Positions 34,015 through 42,678 of a stretch of DNA of 64,000 bases are shown here, piece after piece. Source of the stretch: Pseudomonas marginalis (GTDB taxonomy: Bacteria; Pseudomonadota; Gammaproteobacteria; Pseudomonadales; Pseudomonadaceae). Position numbers and translations under genes: made by a program. The notes under the pieces were generated by a model. It saw only the letters and a program-made list of their open reading frames with translations, made no database searches and was not told the origin of the DNA. The DNA is taken from the NCBI RefSeq assembly GCF_001645105.1, contig NZ_LKEG01000022.1, positions 50,238-114,237 on the forward strand, written 5' to 3'. Positions within the stretch are counted from its first letter, which is position 1; the number at the start of each line of letters is the position of its first letter.

Positions 34015-36591
34015 TCACGAATCCTTGGCGCCCGACTCACCGGCCGCGCGCTCACATTGAATGTTCAGTTGAGTAATCCCACCCTCGGCAGGACCGTCGT
34101 CTTGCAGTTTCAATTCGCGGCTGCACCACGGTTGCCCGTCCACGCTGATCAACAGGCGTGCCTCGGGCGGCACGCCGGTCAGGAACGCGCGGCCCTTGTC
34201 CGCCACCAGGGTGTTGCCCAGCGAACGGCCGTCTGCCGCGAAGAGTTCGGCGCGCGCGGCGAAGGGTGCGGCTTCGCCTTGGGTGTCGCGGATGCGGAAC
34301 AGAATGCGTTTGCCGCGCCGGGTGTCGAAGTCCGCCAGCACGAAGGCGCCGCGATTGGGCGTGACGTCCTGCACCGGTTCGGCGATGTCGACGTCGGCGG
34401 ACATCGACTGGGTGTCCAGCGACACACGGTTCTTGCGATAGGGCAGGGCGGACGGCACCACCGTGTAGCCATTGGCATTGGTGCGCACCCCGCGCTTGTT
34501 GGTGACCGCCACGTCGGCGGCCCCCGGCGTGGCGACGATCACATTGGTTTCGCCCAGCGGCTGGCTGAACATCAGGTTGCTGCCGTACGCCACCACCGAA
34601 CCTTCCACGCCCAGGTCCAGTTGGCGGTTGCCGGTGGACTCGTTGTAGGCACCGCGCACAATCGCGCTCGGCGCGTCGTACTGGGCGGCGAACGTGCCGC
34701 CCGCCTGGCGTTGGGCGCCGTTGACTTGCTGTGACACACCCGCGCTGTAGGCCAGGGTGTCGTCTTCAAACGCGTTGCCGCTGAGGGTCGCGGTGCGTGA
34801 CGCCGCGCCGCGCGCGCTCTGGTTCATGTTGGCGGTGACCCGCTGGTTGCGTGTACCGCCCAGGGGCATGCTGATGCTCAGGGACAGGCTGCGATCGTGA
34901 CTGTCGGCGCCTTTGTTCAGGCCCAGCCCGAGGGAGTAGGAAATGCTCCCGGAACTCACGCTGTAACCCAACTGGATTGAGGTGTCGGCCTGGCCCTTGT
35001 CCCAATACGCGGTTTTCGACACGTTGGCGTACACCCCGCCGTAGCCGCCCAGTTGTTGGGACACGTTGGCGGTGAAGTTGCTTTTCATATGGCCGCTGCG
35101 GTACGTGTCCAGGGTTTGCCCGGCGTTGCGGCTGTTGAGCGCCTCGTTGAACGAGTAGTAGCCGCCGGTGGAGTAGCGGTAGCCGATCAGGCTGAAATTG
35201 GTGTCGGTGGCCGCCAGGGATTTGGAATAGCGAAAGCGGAACGACTGGCCGCTGGCGCTGGTTTTTTCATGGCCCATGGCGTCGCTGCGGGCGTGGGTCA
35301 CGTCCACTGAAATCGCGCCGAAGCCGGCGAAATCGTGGGCGAAACCCAGCAGGCCGGCGTTGTATTGATCACTGAGCAGGCTGGCGCCGAACAGCGTGGT
35401 ACTGCCGCTCAAGCCTCGGCGTAGCGAGGCCTGGATGAAGGTCGGGGTCTCTTGCACAAACGCTGACTGCGCCGGGCGGTATTGGCCGGCGAAGACCGAG
35501 TAGCTCTGTTGCCCCTCGCGCAGCATGTAGGGCACCGACGAAAACGACTGGGTGTAGACCTGGCGCTGGCCGTCCGGGCCTTCCACCGTGACCTCGATGT
35601 CGCCGTTGCTGGCGGTGGGATAAAGATCGGTCAAGGCAAACGGCCCTGAGGGCACCCATTGCTCATGGATCACGTAGCCGCGCTGGCGGATGATCACCCG
35701 CGAGCGGCCATTGGCGATGCCGCGAACCACCGGCGCGAATTCACGGGACTGGTCGGGCAGCATGTCCAGGTCCGAGGCGATGCCCAGACCGCGATAGGGA
35801 ATCGCGTCGAACAGGTCGCCTTCGGTGGTGGCGTCGCCCAGGGTGGCAATCGCCATCATGTTGCCCATGTCCCGCTGGGCGTAGGTTTCCATCGACTCCC
35901 AGCGCCCGGCGTCGCCCGTGCCTTTCTGCCAGGTCGAGAAATTGCGCAGGCGCCAGGCCCCGGCATTGATGCCGCTGCGCAGGCTGCCGAACTGGTTCTG
36001 GCGGCGGCCGCTGTCGGACTCTGCCGTGCTGCCGCTGAAGCTGTAGTTGGTGAACGCCACGTTCTCACCGTCGCTCCACTGTCGACGGCGCACCTCAAAC
36101 GGAATGCTGCCCAGGTACGCTTGGGGAATCTCGATCGACAGCAATTGGTGGTTGAAGTCGTAGTCGTAGACCACCCCGGCCAGGCCCTGGTCGAAGGCAA
36201 TGCAGGTGGTGTCGGCGTCGCTTCTGTTGTGCAGGGCGGTGTCGGCCACTCCCTGGGCGCGGAAAAACTCGACATCCAGGCACGGAAACAGCCCGGTGGC
36301 CGAGCGGTCCGCGGTGCCGGTGGCGCGTACGAAACGCACATCGCGTTGCTCGACCGCGTGCTGGTTGACCCGCACATCCACCCGATAAATGCCCGGCAAC
36401 TGGCCTTCGCTCATGGCGCTGACCTGTTGTTTTACCGCCGCCGAACTCTGCCCGCCGCCGATCTCGAGGAACGACGCATCGAACTCGTAGCCGGCGTGTG
36501 CGGGGGCCAAGTGCAAGGCCATGGCCGCCGCGAGCGGGCAGCCGAAAGCCTTCACGGCGCGACGGCGCGTGAATCGGAATGAACGGGGCAT
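34015..36591 (-). CDS. Outer-membrane fimbrial usher
   Basis: 858 residues, standard usher length. A basic start with a signal (AAAMALHLAPAHA), the N-terminal chaperone-binding domain (FDASFLEIGGGQSSA and IYRVDVRVNQ), a 24-strand barrel and plug, and two C-terminal domains ending with a Cys pair (QPWCSREL and LNIQCERAA). The usher exports and assembles subunits delivered by the chaperone. The large mid-region repeats typical beta-hairpins (YSVFAGQYRPAQSAFVQE). Same operon as the chaperone (30 bp gap) and adhesin (overlapping). Confidence 0.93.
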   Translation of the reverse strand: MPRSFRFTRRRAVKAFGCPLAAAMALHLAPAHAGYEFDASFLEIGGGQSSAAVKQQVSAMSEGQLPGIYRVDVRVNQHAVEQRDVRFVRATGTADRSATGLFPCLDVEFFRAQGVADTALHNRSDADTTCIAFDQGLAGVVYDYDFNHQLLSIEIPQAYLGSIPFEVRRRQWSDGENVAFTNYSFSGSTAESDSGRRQNQFGSLRSGINAGAWRLRNFSTWQKGTGDAGRWESMETYAQRDMGNMMAIATLGDATTEGDLFDAIPYRGLGIASDLDMLPDQSREFAPVVRGIANGRSRVIIRQRGYVIHEQWVPSGPFALTDLYPTASNGDIEVTVEGPDGQRQVYTQSFSSVPYMLREGQQSYSVFAGQYRPAQSAFVQETPTFIQASLRRGLSGSTTLFGASLLSDQYNAGLLGFAHDFAGFGAISVDVTHARSDAMGHEKTSASGQSFRFRYSKSLAATDTNFSLIGYRYSTGGYYSFNEALNSRNAGQTLDTYRSGHMKSNFTANVSQQLGGYGGVYANVSKTAYWDKGQADTSIQLGYSVSSGSISYSLGLGLNKGADSHDRSLSLSISMPLGGTRNQRVTANMNQSARGAASRTATLSGNAFEDDTLAYSAGVSQQVNGAQRQAGGTFAAQYDAPSAIVRGAYNESTGNRQLDLGVEGSVVAYGSNLMFSQPLGETNVIVATPGAADVAVTNKRGVRTNANGYTVVPSALPYRKNRVSLDTQSMSADVDIAEPVQDVTPNRGAFVLADFDTRRGKRILFRIRDTQGEAAPFAARAELFAADGRSLGNTLVADKGRAFLTGVPPEARLLISVDGQPWCSRELKLQDDGPAEGGITQLNIQCERAAGESGAKDS

Positions 36592-36621
36592 GAGCGTTCC
36601 TGGTGGGGGCGTGCGCGTGTA

Positions 36622-37320
36622 TCAGTGAATGCGGATAAGAGGGGCGGTCACGATGCTGCCGTAGTCGTCGATATAGCTGAGCGACACTTCATCGCCCGCC
36701 TTGGCCTGGATCGGCAGTTCGCGCTGTTCCCCGGGGCGCAGCACATCCGGCGCCTGGGTGATCGGCAGGCCGTTGAGCGTGAGTTCGCTGACCACCACGT
36801 GAAGCTTGGAGCCGTTATTGAAATGCAATGCCCCCGCCTTGGACGTCCAGCCCACCTGGGCCACCGCGTCCTTGAGCGAACCTTTGACGCCGGCCGGGCG
36901 GTAGAACAGCTTGATGGTGGTCTTGAGGGCAATCTGCAGTACGTTCTTGCCTTTCTGGTCGTCGCTCATGGCCGGGATTGCCTTGACGTTCATCAGGAAC
37001 AGGCTTTCGCGGTCTTGGGGCACATCGGTGCCGCCGGTGAAAATGACGCGCAGGATGTTTTCCTTGTTGGCATCCAGTCGGAACAGCGGCGGGGTGACGA
37101 TAAAGCTGTCGACGCTTTCTTCATTGCCGCCGGCAAAGCGGCTGACCCAGGACTGCACCAGGTAGGGCGAGGTGTCTTCGCGATTGCTGACCGTGAGGTT
37201 GGCTTCGCTGGAAGCGCCGTCGTAGATCAGCCGCGTGGCGCCGACCGTGACGGCGGCGTTGGCTGCCGCGCTGTGCCAGAGCGGGAACAGGGCCAGCAAA
37301 AAGTACACTTTAAAACGCAT
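36622..37320 (-). CDS. Periplasmic fimbrial chaperone (PapD-like)
   Basis: 232 residues from the ATG at 37320 with a signal peptide (YFLLALFPLWHSAAANA). PapD features: VTVGATRLIYDGASSEANLTVSN, the conserved acidic/proline-bearing FRLDANKENILRVIFTGG, SLFLMNVKAIP and KLFYRPAGV, the signature used for subunit strand donation. It is the only chaperone in the cluster, so it must serve all four subunits. Upstream of the usher in the operon. Confidence 0.92.
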   Translation of the reverse strand: MRFKVYFLLALFPLWHSAAANAAVTVGATRLIYDGASSEANLTVSNREDTSPYLVQSWVSRFAGGNEESVDSFIVTPPLFRLDANKENILRVIFTGGTDVPQDRESLFLMNVKAIPAMSDDQKGKNVLQIALKTTIKLFYRPAGVKGSLKDAVAQVGWTSKAGALHFNNGSKLHVVVSELTLNGLPITQAPDVLRPGEQRELPIQAKAGDEVSLSYIDDYGSIVTAPLIRIH

Positions 37321-37378
37321 GATGAGGGACCTTTGGAAGTCCGCGGGCCGGCGGACGGCCCACGGTATTGACGAGCAA

Positions 37379-37957
37379 TTACTTGTAGGTAACGTCGAAG
37401 CTGGCCAGGGCGTGCACCTGACCGGTGCCGATACCGGACGTGGTCTTGGCGGTATCGCCTTCGCCGGTGGTCGTGTCGGCGACGGTGCGCACGTAGGCGG
37501 CGGTAAAGTCGAAGGTGTTGGACTGCGCACGCAGGTCGTAGTCGGCGGTCGGCGTGTTCAGTGGCAGCTTGTTACCGTTACGGGCGTCGGAGATCTGGAT
37601 CGCGATACCGCGCACCTGGTTTTCACCGGTCAGGCCGAGCAGGGTCGGGTCGGTGACGTCTTGCTGGCCGCTGAAGGTGATCGCGACGCTGTTGCGGGTG
37701 GCGGTGCTGCAGTTGTCCAGGCTGATGGAAAACGGTTTGGCTTTGTCGGTGAGCACCGAACCCACGGTGGGCGCGAAATCAGCGATACGTACTGGGTCCA
37801 GGGTCACGGATTTATTCACGTCGCCCGTGGTGATGGTGCAGGCGTTATCGGTAACGGAACCGGTGAACTCGATCTGCCCATCGGCCGCGTGTGCGGTGCC
37901 GGCCAGCAGCCAGCAAGCGCCGCAGGCGAGGGTGAGTTGGCTCAGTTTGTTCAGCAT
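37379..37957 (-). CDS. Major fimbrial pilin
   Basis: 192 residues, signal peptide about 24 residues ending GTAHA. The mature start DGQIEFTGSVTDNACTITTG with a second Cys in FSISLDNCSTATRNSVAITF is the Fimbrial (PF00419-type) pattern, and the C-terminus VHALASFDVTYK carries the penultimate aromatic. It is the first gene and probably the main shaft subunit. The promoter is in the gap to mqo. Confidence 0.9.
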   Translation of the reverse strand: MLNKLSQLTLACGACWLLAGTAHAADGQIEFTGSVTDNACTITTGDVNKSVTLDPVRIADFAPTVGSVLTDKAKPFSISLDNCSTATRNSVAITFSGQQDVTDPTLLGLTGENQVRGIAIQISDARNGNKLPLNTPTADYDLRAQSNTFDFTAAYVRTVADTTTGEGDTAKTTSGIGTGQVHALASFDVTYK

Positions 37958-38338
37958 TGCAATGCCCCTTTAGAGAGATGGATGGTTGTCTGCTCACGCG
38001 TGAGTGAGCCAATCCATGGTGCATTGCGGCGGTTGTGAGGCACATGAGACGGATCTTAAAAAAATGGCGAAGTAGTGGCGCCATTCGACCGGCGAGCCCA
38101 TATCTGGCGCTGGCCGTGATATTCTGCGCGCCATCTTGGTCTGGTCGTTCTCTGGTACGTACATCCGTATACGTCCCGGCGGTTGGCTGTCGCCCAGGTA
38201 GCTGAAGCCAATAATGATAAGAAGTCAGCGCAGAAGGGACATAAAAGTGAGGTCGATACATCGGCCTTGTGTGCTCACCCTGCGGCCTTGAGAGTCAGGG
38301 GCGGTGGGGCGGATGGCGTTTTATCATAGGTGCTACTG
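37958..38338. other. Divergent promoter region between pilin and mqo
   Basis: About 380 bp separating two divergent genes. A short inverted repeat ACGTA...TACGT lies near 38157-38175 and an AT-rich stretch (AATAATGATAAGAAG) near 38210, but no recognised operator. No gene was found here. Confidence 0.5.
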
Positions 38339-39985
38339 ATGTTTAAAAAAGTAAACACTGCCCTGCTGGGGCTGGCTTTGTCGCTGGGGATTACGTCCGT
38401 TCAAGCGGAAGAGGCAAAGAAAGTCGATGTGCTGCTGATCGGCGGCGGCATCATGAGTGCGACCCTGGGTGTATGGCTCAATGAGCTGGAACCGAGCTGG
38501 TCGATGGAAATGGTCGAGCGCCTCGATGGCGTGGCCGAAGAAAGCTCCAACGGCTGGAACAACGCCGGTACCGGTCACTCGGCCCTGGCTGAGCTGAACT
38601 ACACCCCGGAAGACAAGAACGGCAACGTTGAGATCCCGAAAGCGGTCGAGATCAACGAAGCGTTCCAGATCTCCCGTCAGTTCTGGTCCTGGCAGGTCCA
38701 GCAGGGCGTGCTGAAGAACCCGCGTTCGTTCATCAACTCCACACCGCACATGAGCTTTGTGTGGGGCGATGACAACATCAAGTTCCTGAAAAAACGCTAC
38801 GAAGCCCTGCAAGCGAGCCCGCTGTTCGCCGGCATGCAGTACTCCGAAGACCCGGCGCAGATCGCCAAGTGGGTTCCGCTGATGATGGAAGGGCGTGACC
38901 CGAACCAGAAAATCGCGGCCACCTGGAGCCCGCTGGGGACCGACATGAACTTCGGCGAGATCACCCGCCAGTTCGTCGCTCACCTGCAAACCACCCCTAA
39001 GTTCGACCTGAAACTGTCGAGCGAAGTGCAGGACATCACCAAGAACGCCGACGGTTCGTGGCGTGTCAGCTACAAAAACCTCAAAGACGGCACCAAGACT
39101 GAAACCGACGCCAAGTTCGTGTTCATCGGCGCCGGTGGCGGTGCACTGCACTTGCTGCAAAAGTCGGGCATTCCTGAAGCCAAAGAATACGCAGGCTTCC
39201 CTGTGGGCGGTTCGTTCCTGGTGACCGATAACCCAACCGTCGCCGAGCAGCACCTGGCCAAGGCCTACGGTAAGGCGTCGGTTGGCGCGCCTCCGATGTC
39301 GGTTCCGCACCTGGACACCCGCGTACTGGATGGCAAGCGCGTTATCCTGTTTGGCCCATTCGCGACTTTCTCGACCAAGTTCCTGAAAGAAGGCTCGTAC
39401 CTGGACCTGCTGACCAGCACCACCACCCATAACATCTGGCCAATGACCAAAGTCGGTATTCGTGAATACCCACTGGTCGAGTACCTCGCCGGCCAACTGA
39501 TGCTGTCGGATGACGACCGCTTCAAGGCGCTGCAAGAGTACTTCCCGAACGCCAAGCAATCCGACTGGCGCCTGTGGCAGGCCGGTCAGCGCGTGCAGAT
39601 CATCAAGCGTGACGAAGAGCAGGGCGGCGTCCTGAAACTCGGCACCGAAGTGGTCAGCTCCGCCGACAACACCATCGCCGGCCTGTTGGGTGCATCGCCA
39701 GGCGCGTCCACCGCGGCTCCGATCATGCTGACCGTGCTGCAGAAAGTGTTCAAGGACAAGGTAGCGACCCCTGAGTGGCAGTCCAAGCTGCACCAGATCG
39801 TACCGAGCTACGGCACCAAGCTGAACGACAGCCCTGAGGCCGTTGCCAAGGAATGGGCCTACACCGCCAATATCCTGCAACTGCCAACACCGCCTGTGAT
39901 TCCGCAAAAGGCCGCTGTGAAGGCGCCTGAGGCTGCCAAGCCTGCGGCTGAGCCGAGCAAGCCGGCATCTGACCTGGCGTTGTAA
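38339..39985 (+). CDS. mqo: Malate:quinone oxidoreductase
   Basis: 548 residues, FAD-dependent peripheral membrane enzyme that oxidises malate to oxaloacetate and passes electrons to quinone. The FAD motif [19 protein letters not shown] is preceded by a signal-like hydrophobic leader ([16 protein letters not shown]) that the shorter Mqo forms lack. Other marks: [37 protein letters not shown] and [16 protein letters not shown] Pro/Ala/Lys-rich C-terminal tail of about 35 residues is added. A terminator follows. Confidence 0.95.
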   Translation: MFKKVNTALLGLALSLGITSVQAEEAKKVDVLLIGGGIMSATLGVWLNELEPSWSMEMVERLDGVAEESSNGWNNAGTGHSALAELNYTPEDKNGNVEIPKAVEINEAFQISRQFWSWQVQQGVLKNPRSFINSTPHMSFVWGDDNIKFLKKRYEALQASPLFAGMQYSEDPAQIAKWVPLMMEGRDPNQKIAATWSPLGTDMNFGEITRQFVAHLQTTPKFDLKLSSEVQDITKNADGSWRVSYKNLKDGTKTETDAKFVFIGAGGGALHLLQKSGIPEAKEYAGFPVGGSFLVTDNPTVAEQHLAKAYGKASVGAPPMSVPHLDTRVLDGKRVILFGPFATFSTKFLKEGSYLDLLTSTTTHNIWPMTKVGIREYPLVEYLAGQLMLSDDDRFKALQEYFPNAKQSDWRLWQAGQRVQIIKRDEEQGGVLKLGTEVVSSADNTIAGLLGASPGASTAAPIMLTVLQKVFKDKVATPEWQSKLHQIVPSYGTKLNDSPEAVAKEWAYTANILQLPTPPVIPQKAAVKAPEAAKPAAEPSKPASDLAL

Positions 39986-40026
39986 GCCGCTGGCGAGGTT
40001 CTGAGATCAGGATCTCACCGGTCACG

Positions 40027-40064
40027 AAAAAACCGCTGAACCGGTAACGGTCAGCGGTTTTTTT
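40027..40064 (+). terminator. Intrinsic terminator after mqo
   Basis: A-run, stem AACCGCTGA / TCAGCGGTT around an 11-base loop, followed by T7. Confidence 0.9.
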
Positions 40065-40070
40065 GTGTTT

Positions 40071-40300
40071 TTAAATACGGGAGCGCTCGACAGGCGGCAG
40101 TTCAACCGTGCGCTCGGCGGCCGCCAGCGCTGCCTTCAAACCCGCTTGGTCCAGCGCGACGCAATACGCAGGCTTGCCCCGTTCCAGCCGCCAGCTTTCA
40201 TCCAGGCCTCCGGCGTCCACGGCGTCGAAACCCAGTTCGTCGAGTAACGTGATGACCTGTGCCTTCGCTGCCGTGTCGTCCGCGGCCACCGGTAATGCTC
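40071..40300 (-). pseudogene. 3' fragment of an NADPH-dependent F420-reductase-like gene
   Basis: The minus strand encodes LPVAADDTAAKAQVITLLDE then LGFDAVDAGGLDESWRLERG and KPAYCVALDQAGL, the C-terminal third of the F420/NADP oxidoreductase-like family. The Rossmann N-terminus is absent; upstream the frame runs into antisense of a LysR fragment. It shares its broken edge near 40300 with that fragment, so one deletion probably removed both 5' ends. Not functional. Confidence 0.75.
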
Positions 40301-40794
40301 GACGCCCGCGCCGCCGAGCGTTTGAACCTGTCACCGCAGATGGTGGCTAAGCATGTCAGTGCGTTGGAGCAACGCCTGGGCGCGCGCTTGCTCAACCGCA
40401 CCACGCGTCGCCAAAGCCTGACGGAGTTGGGTAGCGCGTACTACGAGCGCTGCAAACACATCCTGACGGAGGCCGAGGCAGCCGATTCCCTGGCGCCGAT
40501 CGTGAATGGGTGCTCTACCAAGGCCCGACACGTTACCGCGTGCAGGTTGCCAGCCGACTGCAAATCAACGAAATCAGGGCGTTGATGTCGGCTGCGCTGG
40601 AGGGCTTCGGTATTGTCCTGGGGCCCGAAGACTTCCTGCGCCCGGCGCTGTTGAGGGGTGAATTGGTGCAAGTGCTGGCGAACTTCGAGGCCCCGAGCCG
40701 GCCGATGCATTTGCTCTACACCGCAAATCGCCAGCGCACTGCCAAGTTACGACGGTTTGTGGAGGCGGTGCTGGAGCGTTTCGGGCCGGCTTGA
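40295..40794 (+). pseudogene. LysR-family regulator pseudogene
   Basis: The first part encodes a LysR helix-turn-helix lacking its first ~20 residues (RLNLSPQMVAKHVSALEQRL, RTTRRQSLTELGSAYYERC) up to about 40495. The frame then shifts, and the sequence resumes with REWVLYQGPTRYRVQV and the C-terminal effector domain (ALEGFGIVLGPEDFLRPALL, PSRPMHLLYTANRQRTAKL). Roughly 150 residues of the ligand domain are missing. At least two lesions are present: a 5' loss shared with the divergent gene and an internal deletion with frameshift. Confidence 0.8.
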
Positions 40795-40970
40795 GTGGGC
40801 CAATGCTGACGGTGCCTTTCATCTGCGTTCCTGAGTGCAACGCCCTCAGGTTCAGCAACCCGACAGACACTACCTGTTAAAAAAGACCCATGGCCGATCA
40901 GGAGAGCGGCTGCAACAAGGGGGCATTTTTTGCAGTGTAAGTGGTGGGCGTCAGCGCCCGAGGGGTTTGT

Positions 40971-41300
40971 ATGTGGCTACGTTATGCAGCATTGACGGCC
41001 ATGGTCGTCGCGGCATCCGGGTGTGTGCAAGAGCGCGTCGTGCATGAGCGCAGGCCGGTGCAACGGGAGTATGTAGAAGTCGTCGCGCCGCAACCGCCGC
41101 CGGTGCAGGTGATCGAAGTCGAGCCACCGGTGCGCTACGGTTACATATGGTCACGCGGTTACTGGCGCTGGGAAGGCGGGCGCTATGTCGCGGTGCACGG
41201 CCATTGGGAGCCGGTGCGCGAGGGCTATCGCTATGTGCATCCGCATTGGGTGCAGCGTAGTGATGGGTACCACTGGCAGGGTGGCGGTTGGGTTCGCTGA
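40971..41300 (+). CDS. YXWGXW-repeat lipoprotein
   Basis: 109 residues. The N-terminal hydrophobic stretch ALTAMVVAASGC ends in a lipobox Cys. After a Pro/Val-rich linker come Tyr/Trp repeats: YIWSRGYWRWEGGRY, VHGHWEPVREGYRYVHPHW and YHWQGGGWVR, the YXWGXW repeat pattern. GAGGGG five bases before the ATG supports this start. Likely a lipidated envelope protein of unknown role. Confidence 0.78.
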   Translation: MWLRYAALTAMVVAASGCVQERVVHERRPVQREYVEVVAPQPPPVQVIEVEPPVRYGYIWSRGYWRWEGGRYVAVHGHWEPVREGYRYVHPHWVQRSDGYHWQGGGWVR

Positions 41301-41307
41301 GTCTCGG

Positions 41308-41682
41308 CTAAATCGGCTTCTGGGTGCCCAGGAGTCGAACTTCCCGCAGCAGCGCGGCACCGAGCTGATCGGTGCCCAGTTCCCTGTAGCCCACCGCCTT
41401 GACCTCGCCGTTCTCCTCCGCCTGGATGAGGATCACCGGGGTTTCCTTGCCGGTGGTTTCGTCGATGTGCAGGGCGTACTGCGGAATATCCAGCTTGATC
41501 GGCGTGCCGGCGGCCTTGCCTTTTACATTGATCAGGAACGCCGCACAGCCAGCGTCGACGTCCGTGCTGGTGGCAGAGCGGCCACTGACAAAGCAGGTTT
41601 CCGGCAGGTCGGGCCAGGCGATGGTGTCTGCCTGGGCGAGGGTGGGGGCGATGGCCAGCGCTGCGAGTAGAAACGTGCGCAC
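41308..41682 (-). CDS. Small exported protein of unknown function
   Basis: 124 residues starting at a GTG (41682) preceded by GAGAAAG; the signal peptide is RTFLLAALAIAPTLAQA. The mature part has two Cys (PETCFVSGR, DAGCAAFLINVKG), probably a disulfide, and a beta-rich tail ALHIDETTGKETPVILIQAE. No family is recognised. It converges with the YXWGXW lipoprotein gene, 7 bp between the stops. Confidence 0.65.
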   Translation of the reverse strand: MRTFLLAALAIAPTLAQADTIAWPDLPETCFVSGRSATSTDVDAGCAAFLINVKGKAAGTPIKLDIPQYALHIDETTGKETPVILIQAEENGEVKAVGYRELGTDQLGAALLREVRLLGTQKPI

Positions 41683-41752
41683 GTAGTCTTTCTCTCGATC
41701 AAGGTGATAAGCCGTTTTTACCAAAGCCCGCTCGCTGCCGCAACGCTGTGGT

Positions 41753-42148
41753 TCAGGCCAGCCGCTTCATGCCCGTTGTCTTGATCGCGTTGAGGTCGAA
41801 GGTGGCCGTGTACTCGCAACCGGCGGCGTGGGCGCAGCGCTCGATCAAGCAGTCTGCGAAGTCGGCCTTGTTCGCCACAAACTTGCGCAACGCCTGCCAG
41901 ATGAGTTCTGCGTGCTCTATGGTCAATTCGCGGGTGCGAAGCAGGGTTTCCAGTACCGTCACTACATCACGCTTGGCCGACTGGTAGCAGCTTTGCAGCA
42001 CCCAGACCAATTCCACGATGGAAACCATGCTGATAAAACCTGGCGAGGCTGTGCTCAGCGACTCGATCAGCGCTGACGCCTTGGCTGATTGAACGGGATC
42101 ATCCTGGGTGACGTAGCGTACCAGCACATTGGTATCCAGCCCGATCAT
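41753..42148 (-). CDS. vapC: VapC-type PIN-domain toxin
   Basis: 131 residues. PIN ribonuclease fold with the first acidic residue in MIGLDTNVLVRYVTQDD, a Glu in SIVELVWVLQ, and the later acidic cluster in NKADFADCLIERCAHAAGC and TATFDLNAIK. The start overlaps the antitoxin stop (ATGA), the standard TA arrangement. The active site looks complete, so the toxin is probably functional. Confidence 0.9.
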   Translation of the reverse strand: MIGLDTNVLVRYVTQDDPVQSAKASALIESLSTASPGFISMVSIVELVWVLQSCYQSAKRDVVTVLETLLRTRELTIEHAELIWQALRKFVANKADFADCLIERCAHAAGCEYTATFDLNAIKTTGMKRLA

Positions 42149-42402
42149 CCGGCGTGTGCTCCCTGCGCTGCGATGGCCTGGTTCATCTGTTCGATGGAGA
42201 CGGCCTTGGCAGGTTTGCGGATCAGCCCCTTGAGGTCCTGAACCGTCTTGCTCGCGGCAATGATGGAAAACTGTCCGTTTTCCATTTCGACAAATTCAAC
42301 CCGGTCTCCTGTTTCCAGGCCGAGGGCAGTCCTGACTTGGACGGGAATGGTGATTTGACCTTTCGAGGTCAGGGTGGCGGTTGCCATAGTGAAGTTCTCC
42401 AT
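42145..42402 (-). CDS. vapB: VapB-type AbrB/MazE antitoxin
   Basis: 85 residues. The swapped-hairpin AbrB domain is ATLTSKGQITIPVQVRTALGLETGDRVEFVE-like, followed by a C-terminal toxin-binding helix (SIEQMNQAIAAQ). The start at 42402 uses AAGGA eight bases upstream; a second ATG at 42387 with GGAG is possible. The ribosome site lies inside the palindrome upstream, linking autorepression and translation. Confidence 0.88.
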   Translation of the reverse strand: MENFTMATATLTSKGQITIPVQVRTALGLETGDRVEFVEMENGQFSIIAASKTVQDLKGLIRKPAKAVSIEQMNQAIAAQGAHAG

Positions 42403-42408
42403 CGTGAT

Positions 42409-42432
42409 ATTCCTTACCCTAGGGTAAGGAAT
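42409..42432. promoter_or_regulatory. Perfect 24-bp palindrome, VapB operator
   Basis: ATTCCTTACCCT followed by its exact reverse complement. It lies 6 bases upstream of the vapB start and includes its AAGGA ribosome site. A perfectly symmetric site at this position is what a dimeric AbrB-type antitoxin would bind. Confidence 0.7.
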
Positions 42433-42678
42433 GACAGAGCACAATATCCGTTGGTCCATAGGTCGCTCATTGGGTGTGGGTGAGTTGGAATAGGTAAAAC
42501 ACTAGTCCCAACTGTCCTTGCTCGCCCCCCTTCCACCGGGTTTAAAGCGATACAAACCATGACCAACCGCCACCCTATTATCCGCCTTCCCTGCACGCCA
42601 TTGTCGAGCACGCCGGCGATGTGATCGCGGTCTAAGTCGGCAAGACGTTGTGCTGTGCAGGGACGGTTGGGGGCTAAT

